Shown here: one piece after another, positions 36,000 through 48,802 of the stretch
Layout: each line of letters opens with the position of its first letter
How positions within the stretch are numbered: the stretch's first letter is position 1
DNA from: Mactra quadrangularis
Lineage: Eukaryota; Mollusca; Bivalvia; Venerida; Mactridae
DNA: 64,000 nt
Assembly: GCA_025267735.1 (NCBI GenBank)
Contig: CM046297.1
Span: forward strand, 21,664,011-21,728,010
Direction: 5' to 3'
The notes under the pieces: model-generated
Told to the model about the DNA's origin: nothing
Databases searched by the model: none
What the model saw: only the letters and a program-made list of their open reading frames with translations
Position numbers and translations under genes: made by a program

Positions 36000-38900
36000 A
36001 CATTCAGGGGTCCTGCATTGAAAGAAACAGATGCATACACTGTTAGCTGATTGGCTGAGGTCAATAGTTACACCATGATATCTAAGAGAGGAACCAATTT
36101 TGTCTTAAAAACATAACTCTGAAAATACCAATTACATGTTTTCAAGTTTTTAAACTTTATTATGAATGCCTATAGATATATATCTGAGTCAGTAAAACAT
36201 CTTTATAGATTATGGACACTATTCAAAATAAATATTTCATTTACATTATTCATGTTTAAGTCTATAAATGTATTTCATACTTGTAAAGCAATGCCATTTT
36301 TACAATTATTATAATACTTTTTAAGGCATTTAAAGTAGAGTACATAGTTATAAACCCCAAATTTATCTATAGACTTATGATCAATGTATTCAATACCAAT
36401 CAACTAAATAAATGTACTATGAACCTAATAATGATAATATATTGCAAGTATAATGTCAAACGATCTTCTTGACTAAATCAAATGTATAAGAAATCTGCAA
36501 TTAACTTAGCAACTATCAATTTAAAATAATGTAATATATCAGTGGTTAAAGTCCACTACTCTCCATATATGTATTTTTATAACTTGGACCAGTGCCAAAT
36601 AATAGAAAAAAACACAGTGTATATAGCTAATGTAAGCATCATTTAAACTTTGATAAAGACTATATACATGTACAAGAAAAGATTAATGCAAAGCATTAAA
36701 TACCGCCGGATAGTGGTAATATTATGTGTATATAAATCAAAAGAGAAAACAAAAATATATACGGCAAAAAGTGTACAAAATTCTGTATTCTGAGGTATAA
36801 TACAGAATATGTGAAGTGTTCCATGATTAAATGGCACAGTTTATAAATCTATATATTTACTACATTATTTAATTAATACATTATTCCTTTTTACAAACTT
36901 AAAAAATACGGCTTATTGGCCACTAATTACAGCAAAAAAATAATGTTTACTAAAATGTACTCGCATGTCTACGTGTTTTAGTCTAAACCAGGGTTTAAAA
37001 GAGAAGATAATTAGCAACTTCTTGGAGAAACTCCTTTTAAACATGATATATAAATGTTTTAAAGAATAAATGAAATTTATGTATACAAAAACACGCCAGA
37101 TTTTACTTCATGCATATAGCGCTTCGTATACGATAAACCCGATCTAAATTTCTCACCTCGCGTATTTGCTTATTTACCACGAGTCTATAGCAAATCTGTT
37201 CACAGAGACGTGCGTGAAATATGTACGGTACGTGGTTTTTTAGCATGAACCTCAATTTAGGGGAGCAGATATTTTACAATGTCTTAAAACATAAATTAAG
37301 GATAAAATGTTCTTTAAAATGCCCCCAAAAAGCACGAAATTGTGTTGCAGTACTATAAAACTACAAAATAATACAATTTAGCACTGCCAACATTTGTAAA
37401 TTATAAAAAGAAGGACGCAAGTAAAAGAAATCATGAACTGCTCCTACCATGGTCATCAGATTCTGACGACTCCAATATACCACCGGCCTTCAGGCCGGCG
37501 GTAAATAAAGATACAGACTATATATGACTAGCATAGCAAATATCTTATACGAGATATTGTTTTTAAAAGATGTAAAAAATTAATTGAATTTCTTTCATGC
37601 ATTGTCTCATTTTTTCTATTGAAATTCTTATTATAACTACATACATCAATAATCAACTTGTAATTACTTGTATCATGTTTTTGCTTTTTTCAAAATAAGT
37701 TTGGTCTAAATCTTAAGTGCTGTATATCAAATTGAACAGAATTGTAAATTACTAAATTTATATCTTATCAATGAATCAATGCAAGTGGAAGCTGTAAAAA
37801 TTGTTACTATGGCAACCAGCTGATATCCAGGATCAACAGTCTATATATCGACACAGATCTTAGATGAGATAAGCATTAAGACTAATTGTTAGATATATAT
37901 ACAAACTGTTTGCTATAATCGTTAGAGAGAAAGATAAAGCAATACATAATACTAGTCTTATGTTAGCTACAATAAATGTATTTAGCATGTTTAACTTATC
38001 GTTAGATGAATCTTATAAGTATTTGCCAATATGTGGTTATGAAAAACTGCACTTGCTCTCACAAACTTAATAGAATATTATATAATGCTATCATTTATAA
38101 TTATTTTTTCTGATGAAACTAAGATAATTTAAAAAGTAAAAACTGATATGTATATATAAAAAAATGTTTTTCTTCATGGCATATTCTAATTCAATCTGAA
38201 GAAACTTGAATTTGAACTATAGTTATAATGTCACCCTATAACTATGTACTCAATTTCTTTTGAAATTGCCGCAACTCTACAAAATAACTTTACAAGGTAC
38301 GCAATGGTTATGTTTTGTTTTAGGTTCATAACTAGTTTTGTGCAGCGCTCTAATAATTATTCTACTCTGCTGAGTGTCTGTCTCACAATGTAGTTGTCAA
38401 ATATTACTTTTCAGATTGATTTTTTTAAATACCGTAAGATGCAACTGGCATTGAGGCCCTTTCAATTTTTTATTTCTGATTATTGGATTATATTATTAAA
38501 CTGAATACTTAGATATTATAACCTAACACTAACTTAAGTCATATTCTACATCTTATATTTTAGAACTTCATTAAACTGTAAGCTTGACTAACTTCATAGA
38601 TAGATTATCTTACTAAATGTTTTAGTTTGTATACACTATGTGCTCAGATTGAGCTACCGAATCCATATACCTTAATTTACCATGGCCAAGAGGAAGTGAT
38701 TTCTCTGTGGCACATTTTCACAATATCATAATAGAGTCCACACTCCATCCCCAGGGCAGTGCAGATGTTAGGGAAAAGAGCTGTGACATGGCATTTCAGC
38801 TTCCCACATACCGCTGGGCAGGACATTGTTAACATAAAAATCATAGACAGATCTATCAGGGGGAGTCAAGGGGCCATATCCCCCTGAAATTTCCAAAATA

Positions 38901-39059
38901 TACCTGTACATTAGTGTATATTTTTGAACTGTAAACCATTTAAAATAGAATGAAGCATTTTGTATTCAAGCTCACTTCACTTGCTTTTTTTAACATAAAT
39001 CAAATGGTTGTGTAGTTTTAGCCGGATTTTTCAACGACAAAATTTGGCTAATAGTTTGG
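36000..39059. other. AT-rich spacer between units 1 and 2
   Basis: No gene is recognised. It holds only short frames, a GC hairpin at 37480 and, near 38870, an inverted 'GGGGGAGT...CCCCCT' motif that may be a transposon end. Confidence 0.5.
37480..37501. repeat. GC-rich hairpin
   Basis: CCACCGGCCT-TC-AGGCCGGCGG forms a 10-bp stem with one mismatch and a 2-nt loop, in surroundings that are strongly AT-rich; TAAATAAA follows at once. It may be a small transposon remnant. Confidence 0.5.
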
Positions 39060-39066
39060 CGACACA

Positions 39067-39110
39067 GGGGCGGGCGGGTGTTCGGGCGGGCAACTGGGTG
39101 GGCGGTTGGG
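39067..39110 (+). repeat. G-run cluster with G-quadruplex potential
   Basis: Runs GGGG, GGG, GGG, GGG, GGG, GGG, GGG and GGG are spaced by short loops within about 44 bases (GGGCGGGCGGGTG... GGGTGGGCGGTTGGG). Enough runs are present to form a four-stranded structure. It looks like part of a dispersed repeat. Confidence 0.6.
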
Positions 39111-39867
39111 CTGGAGTCCGGTGTCGTTAACAATTGCGTTTAAGTTTTCAATTTAGCATATATCTCTGCCATTTATGGTAAGATCTTTATGAAACTTCAT
39201 ACTATAATATCATACCATGTAATAAACAGAATTAGAAAGTAATCACAACTCTACCTGGCTTTATTATGGATTATTTCCCTTTGTAATTTTTGCGTAAATT
39301 TTTTTTAATTCGGCTGTTTTGTTTCCACATTACATTTCTTCTTATCATCAATATGCTGCATTACTCTGCAAAAATATTATAGACTATAACCAGTCATTAA
39401 GAATTTACAAGCCGGAGAAATTATCGAATTATCAAATGTCCTTCAGAGCAGGGATTTTACGAGGGATTTGCATGATCAAAATTGTAGTCCCTGCTATTTC
39501 CTCGGATTAGGAAGGGTGGGTGTTACAAGTGACAGGTGCATAAGGGGTATTTAGTTATCTTTATAATTACATTGTACGATTGATTCATTTGGCTATTTGA
39601 ATACCATAACTTAAATTCTGTCAAATATTCACAATCTTTGCCTTTAATTTAATCAAGAAGTAGCCCGAATTATGCTACAAGTAAAGGACAAACTTATGAA
39701 CTTGTCAAACTATATAAAATAACAAATTTTTACTTGCATGTAACAGTTTATTTTTGTCTCGAGCTTTGGGCTAGTTGATTAAGATGAAGAATTATCTTTT
39801 AGGGAGGTATAATGCAAAATTACCTATGATGAAATATTTATGTGGTTTCCAATTATGCCTGTTTCAA

Positions 39868-40350
39868 TTAGGGCTGTGGATCGTTGGGCAAGTGGCGATC
39901 CAATCCGAACCACGATTCATGTGTAGCGATTCACGAATCGAACCACGAACCACTTGTCAATGGAAAAGCATAACAGAAGTTTTTACTGTATGGAATACCA
40001 TGTACTCCAAACATTTCTCTCTCCAGACGTTTTCTGGTAATTTTCAGTAATAACATTTTTGTTTAAATGCGTATCAATCGAAATTTAGACGCAAGATAAT
40101 TCAGTCCCTACATAATTAAAACTTTCATAAGAAGTGCGGCTTGTTTTCAGCGTTAATTAATCTAAAAGTGTTCTTTCGTGTTTGGTTTTTTTCAAAAATA
40201 GATCGCGATCCGGCGATTTCGGACTTGACGAATATTCGTACTCTTTTTTCTGGTCGAGATCGCGAATATCCGAGTTTACTTTTGACTTAAAATTAAACAC
40301 ATTTCATATATAGGAATCTGGATGAAAGTTATGCCCATATGTAGTTCTAC
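39868..40350. repeat. AATCG-rich repeat flanking the MITE, left part
   Basis: 'TTAGGGCTGTGGATCG' followed by several GATTCG/CGAATC words in both directions (39890-39960, 40200-40270) looks like the end of a DNA transposon. Similar CGGATTCGCAATCG words resume to the right of the nested MITE, near 41100. Superfamily not determined. Confidence 0.4.
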
Positions 40351-40356
40351 ATTTCG

Positions 40357-41037
40357 ACCCTCCAGAATAGTAAGGTCGTAAGCGCTTATATATCCCATAC
40401 ATATTATATTTTGAATCTGTATGTAAAGGCGCATCTGATGATATTTACGTCAATTTATTTGCAATGCAATATGTAGACCAAAATATTGAAAAATAAAAGG
40501 TCGTAAGTAAATCTCTCTCTCTAATCGGTCCGTAAAAGAAGGTCGTATCTGTAAATTTCCAATTATTGTTGTTGATGTGAAAAGTTTTGATTCTGTACTT
40601 GCTCAAAATAAGTCAGTAAAAAGAGCATTTCAATTATGACACATAATAAACATAATTATGATAAAAAATTTGCATTTATATTTTTAACATTTAAAATCAC
40701 ATACGACTTTTTAATGGAAAAACAAATGCATAACATTGTTAGTAAAAGGTCATAAGTGACAGTTACGACCTTTCAGATAGACAGTTACGACCTTTTAGCC
40801 ATACAAAGCGTACAAAAAACATCAGTCTTAAAAGGTAGTTGTAAGTTTTTTGTAGATTTTTTACATTTAATTAATAATTGATACATAATAAGGTACTCAT
40901 AATTGAAAGAGTAAGAACCAAATTCTTAAAAATGTGTCAGGTTTTAACAGAAACTAGACATTTGAAAATTTTACACAGTTTTTTCTTGTTTTCACATGGA
41001 CACATTTTTGTAGTTACGACCTTTCTATTCTAGGGGA
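40357..41037. mobile_element. MITE with GGTCGTAA terminal and subterminal repeats
   Basis: The left end (from 40357) and right end (to 41037) are inverted copies sharing 'AGAATAG-AAGGTCGTAA'. The motif GGTCGTAA or a one-base variant recurs inside in direct orientation in the left half (about 40374, 40499, 40541, 40748) and inverted in the right half (40763, 40785, 41014). Motifs pointing outward from both ends are typical of transposase-binding subterminal repeats. No coding frame. Confidence 0.7.
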
Positions 41038-41605
41038 TCGATTTATTGAAAATTTGAAATTAATCGGATGAAAAATAAAAAAAAACAAGTTTGCAAGATT
41101 ACCGGATTCGCAATCGTATTCGGAACTGTGTTTATTGAAAGCATCTGAGGTATAAAACGTTTGATTGTTTCATCATTGTTGTGGTGTTTCAAGCACAATA
41201 CATTCAAAATATATTGTTAATCTTTATCAAATTATGACTTTGTTAAAGAATCTTGAAGACTTTGCTCCGATTAGTATCTTATTTTTATAAACCAATGCAT
41301 ACAAAATGCCCAAAGTAATCTTTTTTTATTTCTTAAATTCTATACTAATAGTTGTTTGTATCCCTTTTCTCAAGCATTTAAACTACCTTGTTGTATATTT
41401 CAGGTGATGCAAAAATGACATAAATTATAACCATTGATTTGGCTGTTGCAAGTATACTGTATAGTACAACAAACATTCTAACATTTGAATTGATATTTGT
41501 TGTAATGTACATGTAGATTATATGCTGCAAATTATACTTGCAATAAAAAATAAATCAAAGTAAATAACATTGTTTTTTTCACTCTCTATTATTGTCCTGA
41601 GAAAT

Positions 41606-41925
41606 ACTCAGCTAGCTCAGTTGGTAGCATGCAAGTCTACTGATCGAGGGGTCGCGGGTTTGATACCCGGGCGGGGCATACTCTCTATGAGCTTGGTCAT
41701 GAAATTATTTCTATGGCCATTCCTCTTACCAATGACTTTTAATCATGTATAGGATGTTTAGGACAATTGACAGTCACTGACGAAAGTATGTTCTTAGTAG
41801 TTGGTTAACTGCTAAATCCAGAGATTAAGCCTATCTAGGAGGAGTGAGTAGGTTGACTGACCGCCGTTATATGACCTATATTATGTGTTGCTATGGCGTA
41901 AAATCAAATAAACAAACAAATTGTT
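41606..41925 (+). mobile_element. tRNA-derived SINE (family A), best-preserved copy
   Basis: The intact head has A-box TAGCTCAGTTGG and B-box GGGTTTGATACCC, then the family body and 'CTATGGCGTAAAATCAAATAAACAAACAAA' tail words. This is the copy with the clearest tRNA resemblance. The 60-codon frame over it is an artefact. Confidence 0.85.
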
Positions 41926-41929
41926 ATAA

Positions 41930-43140
41930 TGTCTTATTTCTGTGTAGAACTTCATACACAATACAATAAATTATGCAAAACTACTCATGTTAATGAGGTT
42001 TCAACTGGAAAATGCATTAGGAAGAATTTTTTTAATGATTCACATCATGTTGAAGAGACATTAATTATAGCTCAAACAAGGGTATATTAAAGTGTAAACC
42101 GTGGAGTGTTAAAACCTACAACGTGAAAGATTCAGATTGTTTCTTGTAGTACCCAGACACCAATATTATCATTAAAGCAGAAATCCACCAATAGATAAAT
42201 GCATGAATGAAAAATACATTGTTTAATACATTGTAAATCCTTTAATGAGTGGTAAGGAAATGTAAAGGTAGGTTTATTACTACTTTATAATAAGGAAATA
42301 ATATGTATGTTTATGAATTTAGAAAAATGTTTCTGTGACACAACTTACCATTCCTAGAAATTTAAGAATTTCCCATATATTTAAGGTAGAAAATAAAGCT
42401 TAAAGTCGGATTTTGTAGTGCACCATTAACAAAACCATCAACTGAAATTGAAACAAACACATCACAATTTCACAGAGTGGTTTGTTCAATCTCAGAAGCC
42501 TGATATTTAATATTTACAAAGTTTTGAAACAAATGCACGACCGTCAACGTACGTGTATTGATATTTGAATCAACATACGTAAACGATATAAAACGTACAG
42601 CATACTAAAGGGTGAATGTTTATACTGTTATACATTTTATAACACGCCCGTCACACGAATTTTAGAATTAGTAATGAAAATCTCGCTTTCTGTGACGGTC
42701 ATACGAGGTTGTATTCGTCACAAGTAAACCCTATGATGAAGTCGATACTTAAGTGATCGGATGATTGATAAAACAGTTAGAACAATGTGCGACCAATTCA
42801 CGTTTTTAGTGGAAACTTGGGAACTTCATTTCGTTAAAAACAAAACTCCCTTCCAAATGTGTACCTAAAGACACAATATACGTCCCTTAACATTGTTCTA
42901 CGACGAAAATGCATCATACTCGAGGTTTTTTTTTATTTTACAAGAAAAACGGAAAAATCATTTCTAATTGATTAAGACGAGTTAAGAATGGCTATAGGCT
43001 GTCTTAAGTTACGCAGTAACTTAGTATTTACCTTATTTATCTTAGTATTTACGAAAATCTTAAATTAAGAAATATTGACGTAAGTTACGCTAAAGTTGCA
43101 GTTACGCCACTTCTTAAGTTAAGAAAACGTCGATGAAACG
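41930..43140. other. spacer before unit 2
   Basis: AT-rich with no gene. At 42980-43140 a stretch rich in 'CTTAAGTTACG' words in both orientations, ending 'CGATGAAACGGCACCCAGG', looks like a degraded inverted-repeat element. It abuts the left edge of unit 2. Confidence 0.45.
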
Positions 43141-44079
43141 GCACCCAGGAGTCAACGTCAAAAGTCAGTTTTACAATAAATAAAGTAAATATTCTTATCC
43201 TATGAAATTACTAAAAGTGTAACCCAAATTAATCATATTCAGTGCTATAGTGCTTGTCATTTCATTGAAATTTGGGTAGGTCAATGAAGCTTCATTGTGC
43301 CTTAGCGCATAACAGGCTTCTTCAAAATAAATGAAAATCAAATATCCGCACAATGAATTCAAACTTCCATTGCAGGTACGCAATGATTGTATGAAGACCA
43401 GAGCACCTGCAGTTAAATCACCAGGAGTGAAAGGAACATTTACATTTATTTTTAGAATTTGCAATATGTTTTAATAGTAGGCTAAAGCAGATCCAATAAA
43501 ATGCATGTTTACTTTTATATCGGCAAGAGTGTTAGTGACAGTGATAAAGTGTTCTTCAATTGCCTTGAGCAATGCAGGGGACGCAAAAGTCTCATCCTCA
43601 AAAATGCGAACTTAACAGCATAACCGTCAAATCAACATCGAAAAAAATATAACCTATCATCTTTTACAATGTAAAGCAATAGTTTTTTTTTTAATTTTGT
43701 ATACAGGTAAATGAATTTTATACACCTTTTCGGCCGAATAAACTTGTCAATATATTTTAGTATATAATTGTTCTGCAACATGATTCCCATTAACTTAAAA
43801 CCTTTTAGAATGCTTGCATTAGTGGCAGTTGTTGAATTTTTGATCAGTCAAAGCTTTTGAAGATATGCATTATCCATTAACATCTGCTGCATATTTCATG
43901 TCCTAGTAATTATGCCGATTTACAATGATATAATTCTTGAGTCTTTTTGTCTAGGAATTCGATGCGCAGTTAATATTTGGCTACCATCCATCGCTCGCTC
44001 GTCGCTCTGATTGGGTGATTATGATGTTTTGATCGTTAGTGACAGTTTCTGGTGACATTTGTGCGCTTTACATAAGGTT

Positions 44080-44087
44080 TATAAAAA
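44080..44087 (+). promoter_or_regulatory. TATA box of PAN/sushi gene copy 2
   Basis: TATAAAAA in the same block as copy 1, 185 bp before the ATG. Confidence 0.6.
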
Positions 44088-44264
44088 GTGATATTAACAA
44101 CAAGTATTTCATTTTTTTGTGATAGTTATAGTCTTGTAAACACCATTTTGACAAGTTTTGTGATGTTGGATCACTTGGAAAAGTTTTGATAAAATTAATG
44201 TAGCGTTATAAGAATCAAGATTGCCTAGGAATATAAGTGAACCGTAAAATAAAAACAGAAAAAC

Positions 44265-45440
44265 ATGAGAATGAAAGTGTTTCTTATGACTTTTGGCGCG
44301 TTTGCACTAGCCGCAAACGCTTTGCTGTCAACTGACGGACTGAGTTTTTCAACTAGAATAAACGATCATGACATGAATAAAATTATCAGCGTGAATTTAG
44401 GTGAGTGCTTCACGGAATGCAGGCTGAGAACGGACTGTCTGTCTTTTAATTTTAATCGCAATTACGCCTTATGCGAGCTCCTTTCTGTCGCTGATGCAAA
44501 TATTGCCAACGAAACTGGATGGATACACAAAAAGATGGCTAATGAAAATCGCTCGGATCTAGGACTTTGTAAATCTATCAGTTGTCCTGTTGGGACAGTT
44601 TGTCGTGAAGGTCAATGTAAAACAGAAAGATGCAAGGCGCCTAGACATATCGATATTGCCAATGGTGAGGTATTTGGAAATATGAATGATGTAGGGTCGA
44701 AAATTCTAATTGTTTGCAATGATGGTTATGTAATGGTTGGACAGAAGCAGTCTGTATGTCAGATAGACGGAACGTGGTCTACCTTACCAACTTGCACTAA
44801 GGTTTGTCCAGTGCCTTCTAATTTCCAGAATCCGTTTGACGGCTATCCAACTCTTCTGGAAGCTAGTGTTATAACACCAACAGGAACATTAAATGATATC
44901 ACTTTAATCGACTCTGATACTAAAATTCTGGAAGGTTCTGTGATAATCTTTGATTGTGCTGGCGGTGGATATTTACAAAACAAGCAAACACTTTACTGCC
45001 ATGGTACTGCCAAGTGGATTTACTCGCCCAATTGTAAGGATCTTGGTCTAGGCATTGACTGCGACGTAGATGAGGCATGTTCCATTGAGCCACATAGTAA
45101 TGATTGCGTGAATCGTGTTTGTAGATGTCCATTGGGTATGAGTTACAGCTATTCCAAGCTGATGTGTGTTGAAATATGTACAGATGGTTATGCGACGACT
45201 TTTAACGAAGTGAAAGAAGTCGGTCAATATGGTGAAAGTTATAATTTAAACATTTTTCATTTCATCTCCTTAGAGGATTGCAAACTCAAGTGTCTCGGAA
45301 TGACTACTTATACATGTCGTAGTTTCGATTATAGCTATGTACAAGGCAGATGCTTTTTACAAGCTGTCACGTATTATGACGACCCAGCAAGCGTTTATGG
45401 ATGGAGCGGAGGAGCTTATTTTCTCAGGGAATGCTTTTAA
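44265..45440 (+). CDS. secreted PAN-sushi-sushi-EB-PAN protein, copy 2
   Basis: Single exon, 391 codons. The signal peptide ends near ALAANA (residue 19). PAN1 has C48, C52, C58 and C70; sushi 1 has C123, C151, C165 and C177 with the usual G-Y and G-W spacing; the sushi-like domain has C181, C231, C245 and C257; the EB/EGF-like module spans C266-C305; PAN2 runs to the end. Sequons N82-E-T and N95-R-S could be glycosylated. The stretch FNFNRNYALCELL...SDLGLC is almost identical at DNA level to copy 4, while its 3' flank shares a retrotransposon tail with copy 1, so the gene is a mosaic. Confidence 0.92.
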   Translation: MRMKVFLMTFGAFALAANALLSTDGLSFSTRINDHDMNKIISVNLGECFTECRLRTDCLSFNFNRNYALCELLSVADANIANETGWIHKKMANENRSDLGLCKSISCPVGTVCREGQCKTERCKAPRHIDIANGEVFGNMNDVGSKILIVCNDGYVMVGQKQSVCQIDGTWSTLPTCTKVCPVPSNFQNPFDGYPTLLEASVITPTGTLNDITLIDSDTKILEGSVIIFDCAGGGYLQNKQTLYCHGTAKWIYSPNCKDLGLGIDCDVDEACSIEPHSNDCVNRVCRCPLGMSYSYSKLMCVEICTDGYATTFNEVKEVGQYGESYNLNIFHFISLEDCKLKCLGMTTYTCRSFDYSYVQGRCFLQAVTYYDDPASVYGWSGGAYFLRECF

Positions 45441-45546
45441 AGGGCATTCGTCTATCGCTTTTTTATTTTTTCATTGACAAAGTAACTGTGTTAGTATATT
45501 TAGTTATGAATATTGTTTTAAATTACCATTTGTTAAAGGCGTCGGA

Positions 45547-45995
45547 ATGAAATCATTTGCATACAATGACTGTCATCTGTGGAATCAGTTACCACCTGAT
45601 ATTAAACATTTCGCTAATTATGACACTTTAAAAAAGTAAGTCAAAAACATTTTTACCTATTTCTTATACTACTTTGTGATTTATCTAGTCATTCCTGTCT
45701 GTGTTTTGAGTCTTTGAGCCCCTTATTTGTTAATGACTTATGTTTATGGGAGTAGACAATGTGTGAATTGCTACATGTAGGTCATGTGTTCATTTATTTA
45801 ACGACCACAATGGAAACAAGGAAATTCGCATTTCTTTTGTCGTAATATTCTTAAAAAGGAAAATATGTCCTAGCACAATGAATGTATTGCACTTTCAGTA
45901 TTAGTATTTTATCTTATTCTGTATTTTTAATTCATTTAAGTGCTATATGTGTAATATTTTGATTTATTCAATAAACTCTATCTATCTGTCTTTAT
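45547..45995 (+). mobile_element. 5'-truncated non-LTR retrotransposon tail (in unit 2)
   Basis: An open stretch 'MKSFAYNDCHLWNQLPPDIK' and on to TLKK then a stop: the C-terminal signature of a non-LTR reverse transcriptase, better preserved than in unit 1. The 3' tail ends AATAAACTCTATCTATCTG. Same position and length as in unit 1, so inherited through the duplication. Confidence 0.78.
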
Positions 45996-46438
45996 GTATA
46001 GTTGTATCGTGCTAGGATTCAACAGTGCAGACCGAAATTGTATCAAACTTTTTAAGACATGCCTCATTCTTTGATTGAAATATTAAAAATTGCTTTTCGT
46101 ACAATTGTATTTATAAGCAACCTAGAAAACTTACAAGCATTTGTTGTGTGCAGTGTTCATTTAGCTGCAATAGATGATTAAAATGTTTAAAATTTGTGTG
46201 ATCTAATCCAGTATATTTTTCTCGACAAAACAGCAAAGAAAAGAAGAATCATAAAAATATTATGTGAAAATGCCTCAGAAAGTCTGAAGATAATAAACTA
46301 TTATAATATTCATGCTATGATATTAAGGAGTACTCAAGGTATGTTTTCGTTAAATATTAATTGATCAGAGAAATCAGTTTTTAACTTAATGTGATCGTTC
46401 GCCTTCTTGACTGATAATAAAGTATTTGCCTATTTGCA

Positions 46439-46444
46439 AATAAA
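46439..46444 (+). terminator. conserved polyadenylation signal, copy 2
   Basis: AATAAA in 'TTGCCTATTTGCAAATAAAG', 999 bp after the stop; equivalent to 35576, 50460 and 59474. Confidence 0.5.
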
Positions 46445-48802
46445 GTTTTTTTTGTTTTTTTTATGAGTTTGTCCTAAATTTACTTGGGAATTGAAACAGA
46501 GAATTTCATCTGAAATAATTTTGGTGCAATTATTTTTGTTATTGGTACACCTCTTTGTAATACCAATTAAAGGATTAATGAAGAAACTGTTACAAATTAC
46601 TTGTCTCCAAATAAGCTTTTGTTTTTAAGACCCCGAATACGTAGTCCCATGTATTATTTATACTAAATGATAAAAGTCGCAACGCTGTCGCTAAACGACG
46701 CACAAAAATTGACTGACGTTTCTTTACATGTCAACAACGCACTAGGTGTTAAGGTTTAGTCATCCGGAATACCTCGACCATTCATTGAATGAATTATCTC
46801 GAAAGAATTCATAAGGAGTCCACCCAAAATCCATTTTTTTCTACACACGCAAGGCGAAACACAGTTAAAGCACGCAAAATGTTACGCAAAATAGTTCATA
46901 GCTTTAACACAATGATCATCGGTTGAATAACTAAATGAAGTTAGTGTGTGTATATATATTTATGGATTTAAACTGAACCTATTTTAATTCGAAAAAAATA
47001 TGTTAATTGTCTGATTAATATAATTTTAATTTTTAAATGAGTTGAAATGTTATTTAGATATACTTGTAGTTTGTACTGTGTAAATGAATAAATGTTTACG
47101 TTACATTGTTATAAGGGTTTGTTTTCTTCTTCTACTAAAATTCTTTGCTTACTGTGGGGCCTTGGGTTTTAAAGTTTAGTAAATACCGGACAATAAACAT
47201 CCGGGACAGAGTTGAATGGCATCTGAATGGTTCTGATTTGTTTGTTATATTAAGACAGCAACGAAGTGGAATAGAATGAATATGCATGAATGGTAGTGCA
47301 TGTAGGAATGACCCCATTTAGCTTCTGGTTACAAGAAAACAAAGTCAAAAGTCATTATGTTAAAGTAAAAAATCCCATTATATTTCTAACATTAAACCCA
47401 AACTGATCCAGGGCTTCAGTGCCTTGATTTATTTAACTAAATAAACTGGTGGTAGCAGTCAGTGTATTGACATAGGAGAAGATCGATGAAGTTTCCTTGT
47501 GCCGTAGTACGTAACAGATATCTTTAAAAAAATAAACGAAAGTCAAATATCCGCACAATTAATTCAAAATTCTATTGCAGATCCGACAGACCATCGATCA
47601 GATTCAAAACTATCGCAATGTTGTAAAAAATAAATATGTTGGCGGTAAATAAAAACAAAGCATTTCCGCAATAGTGATTGCAATTCTTTGCCGTCATGTA
47701 CCAACAAAAATATTAGATATGCCCAGGATATTAACGGAAGTAATTGTAATACTTATAGGAATTTAAGATCAACACAAATATTTGAACTGTATTAGATGTT
47801 TTATTTAGGCATACTATTTCCTTTATAACATATGTACATTTGCATTATTTAATGTTGTTGCCAAGAAAACCATCGATTCTATCTTTATTTATATTGCAAC
47901 AAAACGTACATGCATACCTTTCGCGGTAGTTTTATTTCACACAAAAATCTTTTGTAAGGAGTTATCTTCATTTTAAAAGTAAACCAGACCTGGGTAAAGA
48001 AATGGGTTCAGTTTAAAAGTATAAGGTGTATGAGACGACTGCAATTGATTACAAAATAAAAATGTGTAAGCAAACATGTAAGGAAAAGCAACGGGAAAAA
48101 ACTCATACCTACCACACAGCCAAAACACCAAGATGGAGATTTGCATAAATTTTTAAGCTTTCGTTACACAGTAAACATTACAAACAAGAACCTAACACAT
48201 ATTAAAACAAGGTTCTAGGGTGCACATACTTTACTCTTACCCAAAAAGGTTCAAGAACAAACAAATTGTCACGGTGATAAAAGTTCAATTGATCCTACAC
48301 TCGCCAAAGTTTCGTGCAAACACACACAAACTAATTACAAGACCAATTTTCCATGGTAAAATGCAAATATTCATTACGAAGACCAGAAGTTTTATCAGAA
48401 AACGCATCGACAGGAATAAAGAAAAAATAGAATTTGTTATATTTTTTATAGTAGGCTTAAGGTAAATCCAATAAATTGTAAGTGTTCTTTTATATCAGCA
48501 AGAATGTTAATAGCAGTTATAAAGTTTTCAACCATTCCAGTGAGCAGTGCAGGGCGCAAATGTCTCGCCCGCAAACAGTGCCAGCTATACAGCATAAATA
48601 ATGATTTTTTTCCTTTTGATAACATTAGTGTTTAAAAGAAACCGTTCCAATTTATTTGATTTGGTTTTTGTGTGATGATGAAACACTTTGAATAGCTTTG
48701 ATTAAAGTTAATGTCAAAAGACATTAAGCGTTATAGGAATCCAGACTATATTAGGCTATAGAAATACTTGTATAATTGTGCTGTCACGAACAGACTTACA
48801 AA

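Larger units (their letters stand above)
43145..46904 (+). repeat. tandem duplication unit 2 (gene copy 2)
   Basis: From 'AGGAGTCAACGTCAAAAGTC' the sequence follows unit 1 (32241 on) base by base with few changes, through the gene, the retrotransposon tail and the 3' block. Its end (46670-46904, 'CGCTGTCGCTAAACGACGCAC') matches 50910-51160 of unit 3. Unit 3 homology begins directly after it. Confidence 0.85.

Noticed and set aside
41606..41680. Possible tRNA gene
   Set aside because: Same reason: it is the head of a family A SINE with several relatives in the window.
48776..48802. Upstream in-frame ATG for gene copy 3
   Set aside because: It would add MCCHEQTYK before a normal signal peptide, and the ATG at 48803 aligns with the other copies.
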